Source of the DNA: Alkalihalobacillus sp. LMS6
GTDB taxonomy: Bacteria; Bacillota; Bacilli; Bacillales; Bacillaceae_D
Length of the DNA stretch: 64,000 bases
Assembly: GCF_024362765.1 (NCBI RefSeq)
Contig: NZ_CP093302.1
Coordinates: 3,657,564 to 3,721,563 of the forward strand
Direction: 5' to 3'
Under the pieces are notes generated by a model that saw only the letters and a list, made by a program, of their open reading frames with translations, had not been told where the DNA came from and ran no database searches. Shown one piece after another: positions 10,197 through 19,737 of the stretch. The position numbers were made by a program, and so were the translations under genes. The stretch's first letter is position 1, and each line of letters starts with the position of its first letter.

Positions 10197-11339
10197 TTAA
10201 GAGGAAAGCTGTCTTGAAATCACCATTTGCTGGATCTCACTCGTCCCTTCGTAAATCTCACACACTTTCGCGTCTCGGAAATACCGTTCGACTGGATATT
10301 CTTTCATATACCCATACCCACCATACACTTGGATGGCTTTCGTCGACACATCCATTGCGGTTCGCGACGCAAACAATTTCGCCATACTTGCTTCTTTTGC
10401 GCAAGGTAAGTCTTTTTCTTTTAGAAATGCAGCGGCATAGGTTAGTTGCTTCGCCGCTTCCGTATCCGTTGCCATATCTGCTAATTTAAATGCCAACCCT
10501 TGATGTTGGCTCAACTTCTTGCCAAATTGCTTTCGTTCATTCGCATAATTCGTAGCAGCTTCTAGCGCAGCCTCTGCAATACCAAGTGATTGTGCGGCGA
10601 TGCCGATCCGTCCCGAGTTCAGGTTGGCAAGAGCAATTTTTAACCCTTCCCCTTCGCTTCCTAACAACTGATCCTTTGAAATGCGACACTGGTCAAAAAT
10701 AATTTCTGTTGTGGAAGACCCATACAGTCCGAGTTTCTTTTCTTTCTTGCCGACGATTAAGCCCTCCGTACCGTCTTCAACGATAAAGCAAGAAATCCCT
10801 TTTGAACCAGCATCAGGGTCCGTTACCGCAAAAACTAAATACGTCCCTGCTTCGCCACCATTTGTAATAAATACTTTGGAGCCGTTAAGAATGTACGTGT
10901 CTCCGTCTTTCACTGCTCTTGTCTGCAAGGATTTCGCATCACTTCCGGCATTCGGTTCGGTTAAACAGAATGCCCCAATGATTTCTCCTGTCGCGAGCCT
11001 CGGCACATAGTTTTGTTTTTGCGCTTCCGTTCCATACAGCACAATGGGAATCGTCCCTACTGAAGTATGCACGCTCATAATTAAGCCAAGACTAGCGCTC
11101 ACTTTCGATATTTCATGAACGGCTATAATGTACGAGACAAAATCCATCCCTGCACCGCCATATTTTTCAGGAACCGGGACACCCATTAAGCCAAGTTCCC
11201 CCATTTGTGTCAAAATGCTTCGTGGAAACCAATCTTCCTCTTCCATTTTTTCAATATGTGGCGCAATCTGTTCACGAGCAAACTCCTGCACCATTTTCTT
11301 CATCATTATTTGTTCTTCATTGAAAAATACACTACTCAT
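10197..11339 (-). CDS. acdA: Acyl-CoA dehydrogenase
   Basis: FAD enzyme forming trans-2-enoyl-CoA in beta-oxidation. The 380 residues equal the usual short/medium-chain type. Visible are the FAD-binding AFCLTEPNAGSDAKS and the catalytic Glu364 in YEGTSEIQ. The start MSSVFFNEEQ at 11339 lies within the last codons of the dehydrogenase gene upstream (8-base overlap) and follows a GGGGG site. In B. subtilis acdA is cotranscribed with fadF; here two further beta-oxidation genes sit between them. Confidence 0.93.
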   Translation of the reverse strand: MSSVFFNEEQIMMKKMVQEFAREQIAPHIEKMEEEDWFPRSILTQMGELGLMGVPVPEKYGGAGMDFVSYIIAVHEISKVSASLGLIMSVHTSVGTIPIVLYGTEAQKQNYVPRLATGEIIGAFCLTEPNAGSDAKSLQTRAVKDGDTYILNGSKVFITNGGEAGTYLVFAVTDPDAGSKGISCFIVEDGTEGLIVGKKEKKLGLYGSSTTEIIFDQCRISKDQLLGSEGEGLKIALANLNSGRIGIAAQSLGIAEAALEAATNYANERKQFGKKLSQHQGLAFKLADMATDTEAAKQLTYAAAFLKEKDLPCAKEASMAKLFASRTAMDVSTKAIQVYGGYGYMKEYPVERYFRDAKVCEIYEGTSEIQQMVISRQLSS

Positions 11340-12177
11340 AGTGGAAGAACCCCCTGCCTGATTTTTTTCCAAGCCAGCCCGCCTGTACATACTTCTTCAA
11401 TAATGGACATGGACGGTACTTATCATCACCAAACCCATCGTGAAGAACATTCATAATTGATAAGCACGTATCAAGACCAATAAAATCGGCCAGTGTTAGC
11501 GGACCCATTGGATGGTTCATCCCAAGTTTCATGACCGTATCAATATCTTCAGCAGATGCTACCCCTTCATAAAGAGTGAAAATCGCTTCATTTATCATCG
11601 GCATTAAGATTCGGTTCGAGACGAATCCTGGAAAATCTTCCGAACATACCGGTACCTTATCAAGCTGATGAGTGAGGGTTTCAATTTCCTGAAAGACCTC
11701 ATCTTTTGTCGCCAATCCGCGAATAATTTCAACAAGCTTCATTCGCGGAACAGGGTTCATAAAGTGCATGCCAATGACTTGTTCAGGTCGTGTTGTAACG
11801 CTCGCTAAGTCTGTAATAGGTAAGGAAGATGTATTGGTTGCTAGAATCGCATCTTTTTTGGCGAATTGATCTAACTCTTTAAAAATCGCTTTCTTTATTG
11901 CTACATTTTCCGTTGCTGCTTCAATGACAACGTCCGCTTCACTGACCCGTCTAATATCCGCTGTTGGCGTTAAGAAAGAAAGGGTTGAGGCTAGCTCATC
12001 TTGCTCTTTGTACCCTTTTTCTACTAACCGTTGTAGTCGTTTTTCAATACCGTCTACACCCGCTTGCGCAAATTCATGTTTTTGGTCATGCAGGAGAACA
12101 GGATGCTGTTTTGCAGCGAATACTTCTGCAATCCCAGCTCCCATTTGTCCAGCACCAATTACCATAATCGTTTTCAA
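11332..12177 (-). CDS. hbd: 3-hydroxybutyryl/3-hydroxyacyl-CoA dehydrogenase
   Basis: NAD(P)-dependent oxidation of 3-hydroxyacyl-CoA (or the reverse). The 281 residues have the Rossmann motif GAGQMGAG (8-15), the catalytic His region HFMNPVP and a C-terminal helical domain with NHPMGPLTLADFIGLD. The start is an unusual TTG at 12177: it overlaps the thiolase stop as TTGA and follows GGAGG at seven bases, which points to translational coupling. Neighbours thiolase and acyl-CoA dehydrogenase support a short-chain acyl-CoA pathway. Confidence 0.93.
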   Translation of the reverse strand: MKTIMVIGAGQMGAGIAEVFAAKQHPVLLHDQKHEFAQAGVDGIEKRLQRLVEKGYKEQDELASTLSFLTPTADIRRVSEADVVIEAATENVAIKKAIFKELDQFAKKDAILATNTSSLPITDLASVTTRPEQVIGMHFMNPVPRMKLVEIIRGLATKDEVFQEIETLTHQLDKVPVCSEDFPGFVSNRILMPMINEAIFTLYEGVASAEDIDTVMKLGMNHPMGPLTLADFIGLDTCLSIMNVLHDGFGDDKYRPCPLLKKYVQAGWLGKKSGRGFFHYE

Positions 12178-13364
12178 GAAGCATCCTCCTCTACGTATAG
12201 AAGGACAGCGTCACCTTGACCTCCACCACTACAAATTGATGCGATTCCATATCCGCCGCCAATTCGCTTTAGCTCATAAGCGAGAGCAAGCACAATTCGC
12301 GCGCCACTCGCACCAATTGGGTGACCGTATGCAACTGCACCACCGTTCACATTAACTTTGGTTTCATCTAGGTCTGCCAACTGGTTGCTTGCTAACGCAA
12401 CTGCAGCAAACGCCTCATTGATCTCAAAACGTTTTATATCGCTAAGGGACACAGACGTTTTTTCTAGTAATTTATTGATTACAAGACCTGGCGTTTTAGG
12501 AAAGTCTTTCGGGTCGACTGCAATTCGCTCATGGGCAACAATGGTCGCTAACGGATTCATCCCTTCTTGCTTTGCACGGTCTTCACTCATCACGAGCATG
12601 GCACATGCACCATCATTTACTCCTGGTGCGTTTCCAGCTGTAATCGTCCCATCTTTGCCAAAAACAGGTTTTAATTTCGCTAATGCCTCAGCCGTTGTTC
12701 CTTTTCTAGGCGCTTCATCTCGATCAACGACCGTTGTTTCCCCTTTACGACCTTTTACCTCAACAGAAACAATCTCTTCACTCATGACACCGCTTTCAAT
12801 TGCAGCAACTGCTAATTCTTGGCTACGTGCAGCCCAGCGATCTTGATCGTCTCTTGAAAGCTGTAAGTCTTCTGCTGTTTCATTTCCATAGACGCCCATA
12901 TGAACATTCGTAAAAGAACAAGTTAAGCCGTCGTAAACCATGCCATCTACAAGCGTCGCATCTCCCATTCTGGCTCCAAATCGCGCTTTCGGCATATAGT
13001 AGGGTGCATTGGACATCGACTCCATCCCACCTGCAAGAATGACTTCAGCTTCTCCTGCTCGAATGGCGACATCTGCCATCGTAACTGCACGCATGCCTGA
13101 CGCGCATACTTTATTAATCGTTTCAGTCTTTACATCCCACGGTATGCCAGCAGCATGCATCGCTTGTCGTGAAGGTAGCTGACCAACACCAGCTTGCAGG
13201 ACATTCCCCATAATGACTTCATCTACTGCATCTGGCTGCAGCTTGCTACGCTTTAACGTTTCTTTTAAAACAAGTCCACCTAATTCAGGCGCTTTAAAAC
13301 TCGATAAGACCCCACCCATTTTGCCAATTGGCGTACGGGCACCATCAATAATAACGGATTTCAT
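12174..13364 (-). CDS. thl: Acetyl-CoA C-acetyltransferase (thiolase)
   Basis: Cleaves 3-ketoacyl-CoA or condenses two acetyl-CoA. The 396 residues carry the acylated Cys87 (NKVCASGMRAV), a catalytic His in GGAVAYGHPIGASG and the second Cys in SICSGGGQG. Length and motifs match biosynthetic/degradative thiolase type II. The Shine-Dalgarno AAAGGAGA lies between the ATG and a TetR-like palindrome, so this gene can be controlled separately from fadF. Confidence 0.94.
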   Translation of the reverse strand: MKSVIIDGARTPIGKMGGVLSSFKAPELGGLVLKETLKRSKLQPDAVDEVIMGNVLQAGVGQLPSRQAMHAAGIPWDVKTETINKVCASGMRAVTMADVAIRAGEAEVILAGGMESMSNAPYYMPKARFGARMGDATLVDGMVYDGLTCSFTNVHMGVYGNETAEDLQLSRDDQDRWAARSQELAVAAIESGVMSEEIVSVEVKGRKGETTVVDRDEAPRKGTTAEALAKLKPVFGKDGTITAGNAPGVNDGACAMLVMSEDRAKQEGMNPLATIVAHERIAVDPKDFPKTPGLVINKLLEKTSVSLSDIKRFEINEAFAAVALASNQLADLDETKVNVNGGAVAYGHPIGASGARIVLALAYELKRIGGGYGIASICSGGGQGDAVLLYVEEDAS

Positions 13365-13381
13365 TTACGTATTCTCCTTTT

Positions 13382-13395
13382 CGAGCGAACGCTCG
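13382..13395. promoter_or_regulatory. Palindrome CGAGCGAACGCTCG, candidate TetR operator
   Basis: Perfect 6-2-6 inverted repeat located 18 bases upstream of the thiolase ATG, overlapping the start of its ribosome site, with flanking TTGACC on the minus strand. The size and GC-rich arms are typical of TetR operators. Binding by the TetR protein at the end of this operon is inference. Confidence 0.55.
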
Positions 13396-13413
13396 GTCAA
13401 TTTGGTACAAAGA

Positions 13414-13440
13414 GAAAGATTCGCATAAAGCGAATCTTTC
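13414..13440 (-). terminator. Hairpin directly after fadF
   Basis: Perfect 11-base-pair stem GAAAGATTCGC / GCGAATCTTTC with a five-base loop, adjoining the fadF stop. The following T-run is weak (TCTTTGT), so it may be a partial terminator or an mRNA end-stabiliser between fadF and the thiolase gene. Confidence 0.6.
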
Positions 13441-15531
13441 TTAAGCAGGTTCTTCCAATGATCGTTCTAGAATTTCTGCGACATCCAACGTCTGTACATC
13501 ATCTTCTTTTTCTAAAGCTTTTGTGCCGTCACTCAGCATCGTTAAGCAATATGGACAAGCACTTCCAATTACAGAAGGTGCTACGGCAAGTGCCTGTTCC
13601 GCTCGGGCAACGTTTACACGCTGTCCTTTGTCTTCTTCCATCCACATCATGCCACCACCAGCTCCACAACACATGCCGTTTTCACGATTACGTTCCATTT
13701 CAACGACATTTACACCTGGAATATGCTTTAGAATTTCCCTCGGTGGATCATACACATCGTTATAACGACCTAAGTAACACGAATCATGGAACACAATGGT
13801 TTCGTTTACTTCTTTCGTCGGCGATAGCTTTCCTTCCTGCAATAATTTTGCAAGAAGTTCCGTATGATGATAAACTTCGACATTTTCCAAGCCAAATTCA
13901 GGGTACTCATTTTTAAATGTATTGTACGCATGAGGATCGATCGTTACAATTTTCTTTACATCATGCTTTTGGAACAACTCAATGTTAGCGGTTGCAAGTT
14001 CTTGGAATAAAAATTCGTTTCCTAGACGGCGAGGTGTATCACCAGAATTCTTTTCTTTATTCCCAATTATCGCAAAAGATACGCCAGCAATATTCATTAA
14101 TTTCGCAAATGATTGCGCTACTTTTTGACTACGATTATCATATGCACCCATAGAACCTGCAAAGAACAGATATTCAAATTCTTCTTCTTTCTTGCTTAGT
14201 TCTTTTACCGTTGGTACGTCAATATCGTCACGTCCATCGCGCCAGTTTTCGCGTTCTTTTCTACTAATCCCCCATGGATTCCCTTGACGTTCGATGTTTT
14301 GCATCGCACGCTGTGCATCCGGGTCCATTTTTCCTTCTGTTAAAACAAGGTAACGACGTAAATCAATAATTTTATCAACATGCTCATTCATAACCGGACA
14401 TTGATCTTCACAGTTTCGGCACGTCGTACATGCCCAAATCTCGTCTTCCGTGATCACATCTCCAATTAAACTCACATCGTAACTAGCTGCTGCTTCTTCA
14501 TGTCCTTTTGCAGCTAATGTATTCGCTGTTGTCCCCGAAAACGCATAGGCAGGCATCCATGGAGACCGGGAAGTAATCGCCGCTCCTTTTTCAGTTAAAT
14601 GATCGCGCATTCGTAAAAGTAAATCCATTGGCGACAACATTTTTCCTGTTCCTGTTGCGGGACACATATTTGTACAACGTCCGCATTCCACACACGCATA
14701 TAAATCAAGAAGTTGCTTTTGATTGAAATCTTCAATTTTTCCGACACCAAAACTTTCAGCTTCTTCGTCTTCAAAATTAACCTTTGCCAATCTTCCTACT
14801 TCGTGGGTTCTACCTAAGAACACATTCGCAGGTCCTGCAAGTAAGTGTGCGTGCTTTGATTGCGGCACATACACGAGAAAACTTAATAAGAACAACAAAT
14901 GCATCCACCAAAATACGAAGAATAATCCGCCTGCAACAGAAACCGGCACCCAGCTTGTCAGAAATGCAACAGATGAAGCAAGTGGTTCAAATCCGGTTAG
15001 TTCTTTTCCAAGCCAAATCATTTCCATTCCTTTAGCAAGGGTCTTAGAAACCATTAATCCACCAATAAAGATAAGAACAAGACCAGCTTTCCAGTTCCGC
15101 TTCAGTCGCACTAGTTTCTCAACATAACGTCGATAGAATGCCCATACAACGGCAATTAAGATCATGGCGACAACAAGCTCTTGGAACAAAACAAAGTATG
15201 GATAAACAGGTCCGAGCGGTAAATGACTTCCAGGATTTAGACCTTTCCAAATTAAATCAATGGCCCCTAGCTGAACCATTAAAAACCCGTAGAAAAACAT
15301 AATATGAATGATCCCGCTCTTTTTGTCTTTCATTAATTTCTTATGGCCAAACACGTTTTTCCAGATCGCTTGCATACGCTCTTGCATCGTATTGTCGAAT
15401 TCAGCTTTCTTGCCTAATTTTATAAACTGAACTCTCGTCCACACAAGGTTAGCAAAGAGATAAACCGCGTAACCGGTTACAAGAAGAAATAAAACCCAAT
15501 TCACCGTGAGTAGAGCAGAACTTACTTCCAT
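13441..15531 (-). CDS. fadF: Iron-sulfur membrane oxidoreductase of fatty-acid oxidation (FadF)
   Basis: The 696 residues have several N-terminal membrane helices (to about residue 225), a ferredoxin-like pair of cysteine clusters (CVECGRCTNMCPATG and CTTCRNCEDQCPV) and a C-terminal CCG-type heterodisulfide-reductase region (HDSCYLGR, CCGAGGG). This layout suggests it passes electrons from acyl-CoA dehydrogenase (via electron transfer flavoprotein) to the quinone pool; the route is inferred. ATG 15531 lies six bases after GAGGAGG; an upstream TTG overlaps that site. Orthologue of B. subtilis YwjF/FadF, part of the FadR regulon. Confidence 0.92.
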   Translation of the reverse strand: MEVSSALLTVNWVLFLLVTGYAVYLFANLVWTRVQFIKLGKKAEFDNTMQERMQAIWKNVFGHKKLMKDKKSGIIHIMFFYGFLMVQLGAIDLIWKGLNPGSHLPLGPVYPYFVLFQELVVAMILIAVVWAFYRRYVEKLVRLKRNWKAGLVLIFIGGLMVSKTLAKGMEMIWLGKELTGFEPLASSVAFLTSWVPVSVAGGLFFVFWWMHLLFLLSFLVYVPQSKHAHLLAGPANVFLGRTHEVGRLAKVNFEDEEAESFGVGKIEDFNQKQLLDLYACVECGRCTNMCPATGTGKMLSPMDLLLRMRDHLTEKGAAITSRSPWMPAYAFSGTTANTLAAKGHEEAAASYDVSLIGDVITEDEIWACTTCRNCEDQCPVMNEHVDKIIDLRRYLVLTEGKMDPDAQRAMQNIERQGNPWGISRKERENWRDGRDDIDVPTVKELSKKEEEFEYLFFAGSMGAYDNRSQKVAQSFAKLMNIAGVSFAIIGNKEKNSGDTPRRLGNEFLFQELATANIELFQKHDVKKIVTIDPHAYNTFKNEYPEFGLENVEVYHHTELLAKLLQEGKLSPTKEVNETIVFHDSCYLGRYNDVYDPPREILKHIPGVNVVEMERNRENGMCCGAGGGMMWMEEDKGQRVNVARAEQALAVAPSVIGSACPYCLTMLSDGTKALEKEDDVQTLDVAEILERSLEEPA

Positions 15532-15560
15532 TTTATACCTCCTCAAGTATCGTTAAGCGT

Positions 15561-15592
15561 AGTATATCACAACTTTAATGAATGAGCATTCA
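15561..15592 (-). promoter_or_regulatory. fadF promoter with FadR-like box
   Basis: Extended -10 TGATATACT (15569-15561) on the minus strand. Upstream, TGAATGCTCATTCA (15592-15579) is a perfect 6-2-6 palindrome covering the -35 position. Its arms TGAATG / CATTCA match the B. subtilis FadR (YsiA) operator, so repression relieved by long-chain acyl-CoA is likely. No fadR gene is in the window. Confidence 0.7.
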
Positions 15593-15673
15593 GTCGATGA
15601 AAATTTTTTTATTTAATTTGGATGGGCATTCCCTTCTTCGGTAACGATAAAAAAGCAGAAAGGAGCATTTCAC

Positions 15674-16864
15674 ATGCTTTGGATACTTATAGTCGTTATG
15701 ATTGGTCTACTTCTGTTTTGGGCGCGATTGGATTATGCTTTCGGTCTAAAACGACTCCATGAACAGGAGAAAAGTGAGCTGACATCGTCTTTACCAAGCT
15801 CGGCAACCATCATTTCTGATGGAGAAGAATTATTTTCATCGTTATTTAAAGACCTTACGGAAGCAAAACACCATATTCATATGCAATTTTATATTTTTCG
15901 AAGTGATGGCATTGGTGAACAGATGATTCAAGCGTTGTGCGAAAAAGCATCGACCGGTGTGACAACAAGACTTTTAATTGATCGATTTGGCTGCAAACTT
16001 TCAAGATCGGATAAAAAGAAATTAAAACAAGCAGGTGTGGTTTACCGAAAATCTTCACCTCTTAAATGGCCCTATGTCTTCTTCTCTCTCAACCGGCGAA
16101 ACCACCGAAAACTATCTTGCATTGATGGAAAAGTTGGCTACATTGGTGGATTCAACGTTGGAGATGAGTACCTTGGTCGTAATCCTTTCTTTGGGTATTG
16201 GCGCGACTACCACGTTCGATTAACAGGAGAAGGTGTCGCAGCGATCCAAACTCAGTTTATGCGTGACTTTGAAAAAGTAGACGAGTTGCCGAAACATCAG
16301 TCGTTTTTTCCTCCATTAGAACAAGGAGACCAACATGTACAGTTTTTAAGCACACAAGGAGTCGGACTTGAACAGAAATACTTGTCCTTGATTCATTCTG
16401 CTACTGAATCGTTGTTACTAGGTACACCTTATTTTATTCCAACCAAAGCCATTCAAAAAGCATTGCTTGAGGCATGTGAACGAGGTGTGCAAGTAACCAT
16501 TCTTATTCCAGAAAAAGCGGATCACCCGTTTGTAAAGCACGGAGCGACTCCTTTTCTACATGAGGTTATTCGTGCAGGCGCAATGGTTCATCATTATTAC
16601 CGAGGATTTTATCACGTCAAAGCCTTTATTGTGGATCACTCTACGTGCTTAATTGGAACCGCAAACTTTGATCGTAGAAGCATACATTTAAATGACGAGA
16701 TGTGCTGTATCACAAGCGATTTAACGTTCATATCTGAAGCACAGAGTCTTTTTCACCATGACCTTGCGCGATCCGTTAACGTGACGGAAGAATCGTTAAA
16801 ACAAAGACCTATGCTTGATCGCCTCAAAGAAAACGTTACAAAGCCACTCGTTAATCTTTTGTAA
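15674..16864 (+). CDS. clsB: Cardiolipin synthase, phospholipase D family
   Basis: Makes cardiolipin from phosphatidylglycerol at the membrane. The 396 residues have one N-terminal membrane helix (about 1-20) and two HKD motifs: His144-Lys146-Asp151 (HRKLSCID) and His314-Lys316-Asp321 (HVKAFIVD). It is shorter than the two-helix main Cls, matching B. subtilis YwjE. AAAGGAG precedes the ATG. It is divergent from fadF, as in B. subtilis. Confidence 0.92.
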   Translation: MLWILIVVMIGLLLFWARLDYAFGLKRLHEQEKSELTSSLPSSATIISDGEELFSSLFKDLTEAKHHIHMQFYIFRSDGIGEQMIQALCEKASTGVTTRLLIDRFGCKLSRSDKKKLKQAGVVYRKSSPLKWPYVFFSLNRRNHRKLSCIDGKVGYIGGFNVGDEYLGRNPFFGYWRDYHVRLTGEGVAAIQTQFMRDFEKVDELPKHQSFFPPLEQGDQHVQFLSTQGVGLEQKYLSLIHSATESLLLGTPYFIPTKAIQKALLEACERGVQVTILIPEKADHPFVKHGATPFLHEVIRAGAMVHHYYRGFYHVKAFIVDHSTCLIGTANFDRRSIHLNDEMCCITSDLTFISEAQSLFHHDLARSVNVTEESLKQRPMLDRLKENVTKPLVNLL

Positions 16865-16898
16865 GTTGTCATTGATGCGGAGAGCTTTCAAGTAGAAA

Positions 16899-16928
16899 AA
16901 GGCGAAACCCTTTTCAGGGCTTCGCCTT
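16899..16928. terminator. Convergent terminator between clsB and the DUF456 gene
   Basis: AAGGCGAAACCC pairs with GGGCTTCGCCTT (one mismatch) around a six-base loop. On the minus strand it is followed by five T, on the plus strand by CACCTTTT, so it mainly serves the minus-strand DUF456 gene. Confidence 0.75.
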
Positions 16929-16938
16929 CACCTTTTAA

Positions 16939-17421
16939 TTACCCGATCCATACTTCAATAAAGAACCAAACAATCATCACCGTTTGCACGACGGCTTTTG
17001 CAAAAGACCCACTTAAAAAAGCGAGAAATGAAGCAAATGCAATTTTTATTGCTTCAGAAAAGGTCTTTTGTTGAAGCAACTCTACAGCCAGTACAAGCAC
17101 AAATGGTACAAGGATTAACCCAAAGGGAGGGTACACGAATGCACCAATAATGACACCGATTAACGCCATCCGCTCCCCCCATTTCGAGCCACCTGTTCGT
17201 TTGACAAAGATCACATTCGCTAAAAAATCAACGATTAGTAGAAAGATCGTTAAGACAGCCATTCCAATCCAAAACCACGTGCTTAAGCTACCGGATAAGC
17301 CGAAAATATAGACAAGAAAGCCACCCCATAACACTAAAACAGATGGAACAATCGGTACGATTAAGCCTACATAGCTCGCTATAAAGAAAACCGCAATGAG
17401 TACCCACCAAATCACTTCCAT
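16939..17421 (-). CDS. DUF456 family membrane protein
   Basis: Small integral membrane protein of unknown function. The 160 residues form four or five hydrophobic helices, with glycine- and proline-rich turns (GLIVPIVPSVLVLWGG near the N-terminus, GAFVYPPFGLILVPF in the middle) typical of DUF456. The start lies three bases past the argS stop, with only a weak ribosome site, so it is likely translated by coupling to argS. Confidence 0.8.
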   Translation of the reverse strand: MEVIWWVLIAVFFIASYVGLIVPIVPSVLVLWGGFLVYIFGLSGSLSTWFWIGMAVLTIFLLIVDFLANVIFVKRTGGSKWGERMALIGVIIGAFVYPPFGLILVPFVLVLAVELLQQKTFSEAIKIAFASFLAFLSGSFAKAVVQTVMIVWFFIEVWIG

Positions 17422-17423
17422 TT

Positions 17424-19094
17424 TTACATCTTCTCAGGTGCATGAACTCCAAGAAGAGCCAATGCATTCTTAATCGTTAGTTGTGTAGCTTTCATTAACG
17501 CTAAACGCGCATACGTTAGACCTTCGTTTTCACTATCAACGACGCGATTTGCGTTATAAAAACTGTGCAACGTTTGTGCTAAGTCATACGTATAGTTAGC
17601 AATACGCTGCGGGTTTTGTTTTTTCGCCGCATCCGCTACAGCTGTTGGGAAATCCCCGATCGCTTTTAAGAGTTCATACTCTTTTTCGGTTTCAAGGAAT
17701 GATAAATCAGCTTGCTCATAATCCTTCATCCCCATTTCTTCACCTTGACGTAAGATTGACGAAATTCGGGCATGGGCATATTGAATGTAGTAAACCGGAT
17801 TTTCATTTGATTTTGAAACAGCTAAATCCATATCAAAATCTAAATGCGTATCTGCACTTCTCATCGCAAAGAAATAACGCGTCGCATCGATGCCGACTTC
17901 TTCCATAAGATCACGGAGCGTCACGGCTTTCCCTGTCCGTTTACTCATCTTCACTTTTTCCCCACCTTGATAGAGACTTACCATTTGGATGATCTCAACA
18001 TCAAAACGCGTTGCATTATAGCCTAACGCTTGAATGGCTGCTTTCATTCTTGGAATGTACCCGTGATGATCTGCTCCAAGAATGTCAATCAAACGGTCAT
18101 GGCCACGATCATATTTATCTAAGTGGTACGAGATATCAGGGGTTAAATACGTGTAGCTGCCGTCATTTTTCACGAGCACGCGGTCTTTATCGTCCCCATA
18201 TTCAGTGGAACGCAACCATGTTGCCCCATCTTGCTCGTACGTTTTCCCTTTTTCTTTAAGAACTTCAAGTCCTCTTTCAACTTGACCTGAATCATAAAGA
18301 GAGGATTCAGAAAACCAATGGTCAAACGCAACTCGGTACACGCTAAGGTCTTTTTTGATTTTCTCTAGCTCTTTATTAAGTCCATAGTTACGAAGAATTT
18401 CTAGTCGTTCACGCTCTTCTAAATCTGCATATTCATCGCCAACTTCAGCTTTTAATTGTGCCGCAATATCAATGATATCTGCACCTTGGTAGCCGTCCTC
18501 TGGCATAGGAAAATCATGGCCCAGCGCTTGCATATAGCGTGCTTGTAGCGATAACGCTAAATTATCAATTTGATTTCCTGCATCATTAATATAATATTCT
18601 CTTGAAACATCATATCCTGCTTTTGCCATAATATTCGAGAGTGAATCCCCTACAGCAGCGCCCCTCGCATGCCCCAAATGCAAATCTCCGGTTGGATTGG
18701 CTGACACAAACTCAATTAACACTTTCTCTTGTTTGCCTGCATCGCTTTCTCCGTATCGTTCGCCAGCAGAAAGAACCGTTGGCACGATGTCTCTTAAATA
18801 ACTGTTATCTAAGAAAAAATTTACGAAGCCAGGACCAGCGATCTCCACTTTTTTAATCCCTGCTTTTTCTTTATCCAAGTGCTCTGTAAAGCTTTCAGCA
18901 ATTTGTTTAGGTGCTTTTTTCGCCACACGAGCAAGCTGCATCGCCACATTTGTCGCATAATCACCATGTGTTTTATCTTTTGGGGTCTCAAGAAAAATCT
19001 CTGGTATTTCTTCTTCATTAGCAAGATTTGCTTTTAGAATCGCTTGTTTAATCTCCTCTTGCAACGTTTGTTTCATTTGATCCATTGTATTCAT
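17424..19094 (-). CDS. argS: Arginyl-tRNA synthetase
   Basis: Class I synthetase charging tRNA-Arg. The 556 residues have the N-terminal additional domain, the HIGH-like motif LHLGHARGA, the KMSKS-like motif [10 protein letters not shown] and the C-terminal DALR anticodon-binding helices. AAAGGAAG lies six bases before ATG 19094. No T-box leader is present in the 78 bases upstream; it follows ywiB in the same direction, as in B. subtilis. Confidence 0.97.
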   Translation of the reverse strand: MNTMDQMKQTLQEEIKQAILKANLANEEEIPEIFLETPKDKTHGDYATNVAMQLARVAKKAPKQIAESFTEHLDKEKAGIKKVEIAGPGFVNFFLDNSYLRDIVPTVLSAGERYGESDAGKQEKVLIEFVSANPTGDLHLGHARGAAVGDSLSNIMAKAGYDVSREYYINDAGNQIDNLALSLQARYMQALGHDFPMPEDGYQGADIIDIAAQLKAEVGDEYADLEERERLEILRNYGLNKELEKIKKDLSVYRVAFDHWFSESSLYDSGQVERGLEVLKEKGKTYEQDGATWLRSTEYGDDKDRVLVKNDGSYTYLTPDISYHLDKYDRGHDRLIDILGADHHGYIPRMKAAIQALGYNATRFDVEIIQMVSLYQGGEKVKMSKRTGKAVTLRDLMEEVGIDATRYFFAMRSADTHLDFDMDLAVSKSNENPVYYIQYAHARISSILRQGEEMGMKDYEQADLSFLETEKEYELLKAIGDFPTAVADAAKKQNPQRIANYTYDLAQTLHSFYNANRVVDSENEGLTYARLALMKATQLTIKNALALLGVHAPEKM

Positions 19095-19172
19095 TCCGTA
19101 CTTCCTTTCCGTCTACCGTTTTCTAATCAAAGAAAAGGCAAGGGAACGAACCCTCGCTTCCTCGCCTCGCGT

Positions 19173-19610
19173 TTATTCTTCTTTTCGCTCAATGCCAATG
19201 CGAATCTCATGCTCACCAGTTGATTGTCCCTGTAAAAAGAAATGGTAGCGCACATAGATTTTCCCTTTAGACTTGTTCGCTTTAGGAAGTTGAACAAACA
19301 GCGTTTCCGTCATCGCTTTTGTTTCCCACGAAGCCTCAGGCGTCACATAGCGGCCGAGCGTTTCTTGCTTAGAGGCAAAACTTTGACGCATGATAATGGC
19401 GCCTTGACGGATGAGCATCAATTCCTCACCATCCCATTTCATGGTCGAATAGACATCTTGTCCATGGGTATGCGCTTCTTTAAAGCGTAAATAAGAGGCG
19501 TTATTTTTTATATAAAAATCGCCTTCTGTTACAAAAGAGAAGGAGTCAGGTTGCTGACCTTCTAAATATGTCATGGTTTGAAAAGAGATCTGAACTTTCC
19601 TCTTCATCAT
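19173..19610 (-). CDS. ywiB: DUF1934 family protein YwiB
   Basis: The 145 residues make up a predicted small beta-barrel (lipocalin-like) domain conserved upstream of argS in Bacillus (DUF1934). Function is unknown. No signal peptide is seen; the cytosol is likely. Two adjacent ATG codons mark the start and the ribosome site is weak. Confidence 0.85.
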   Translation of the reverse strand: MMKRKVQISFQTMTYLEGQQPDSFSFVTEGDFYIKNNASYLRFKEAHTHGQDVYSTMKWDGEELMLIRQGAIIMRQSFASKQETLGRYVTPEASWETKAMTETLFVQLPKANKSKGKIYVRYHFFLQGQSTGEHEIRIGIERKEE

Positions 19611-19737
19611 TTGTTCATTCCATTCTATTATTCATACAATCATTACTTCCTTCTCCATTTTACTGCGTTTATATACGTCTTGCAATCGAATCGCGTTTCC
19701 AATTCATGAAAAAACAGATGTCCTGTACGTGGAAACT

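Noticed and set aside
19095-19172. Possible T-box or other leader before argS
   Set aside because: Only 78 bases separate ywiB and argS; no specifier stem, T-box sequence or terminator is seen.
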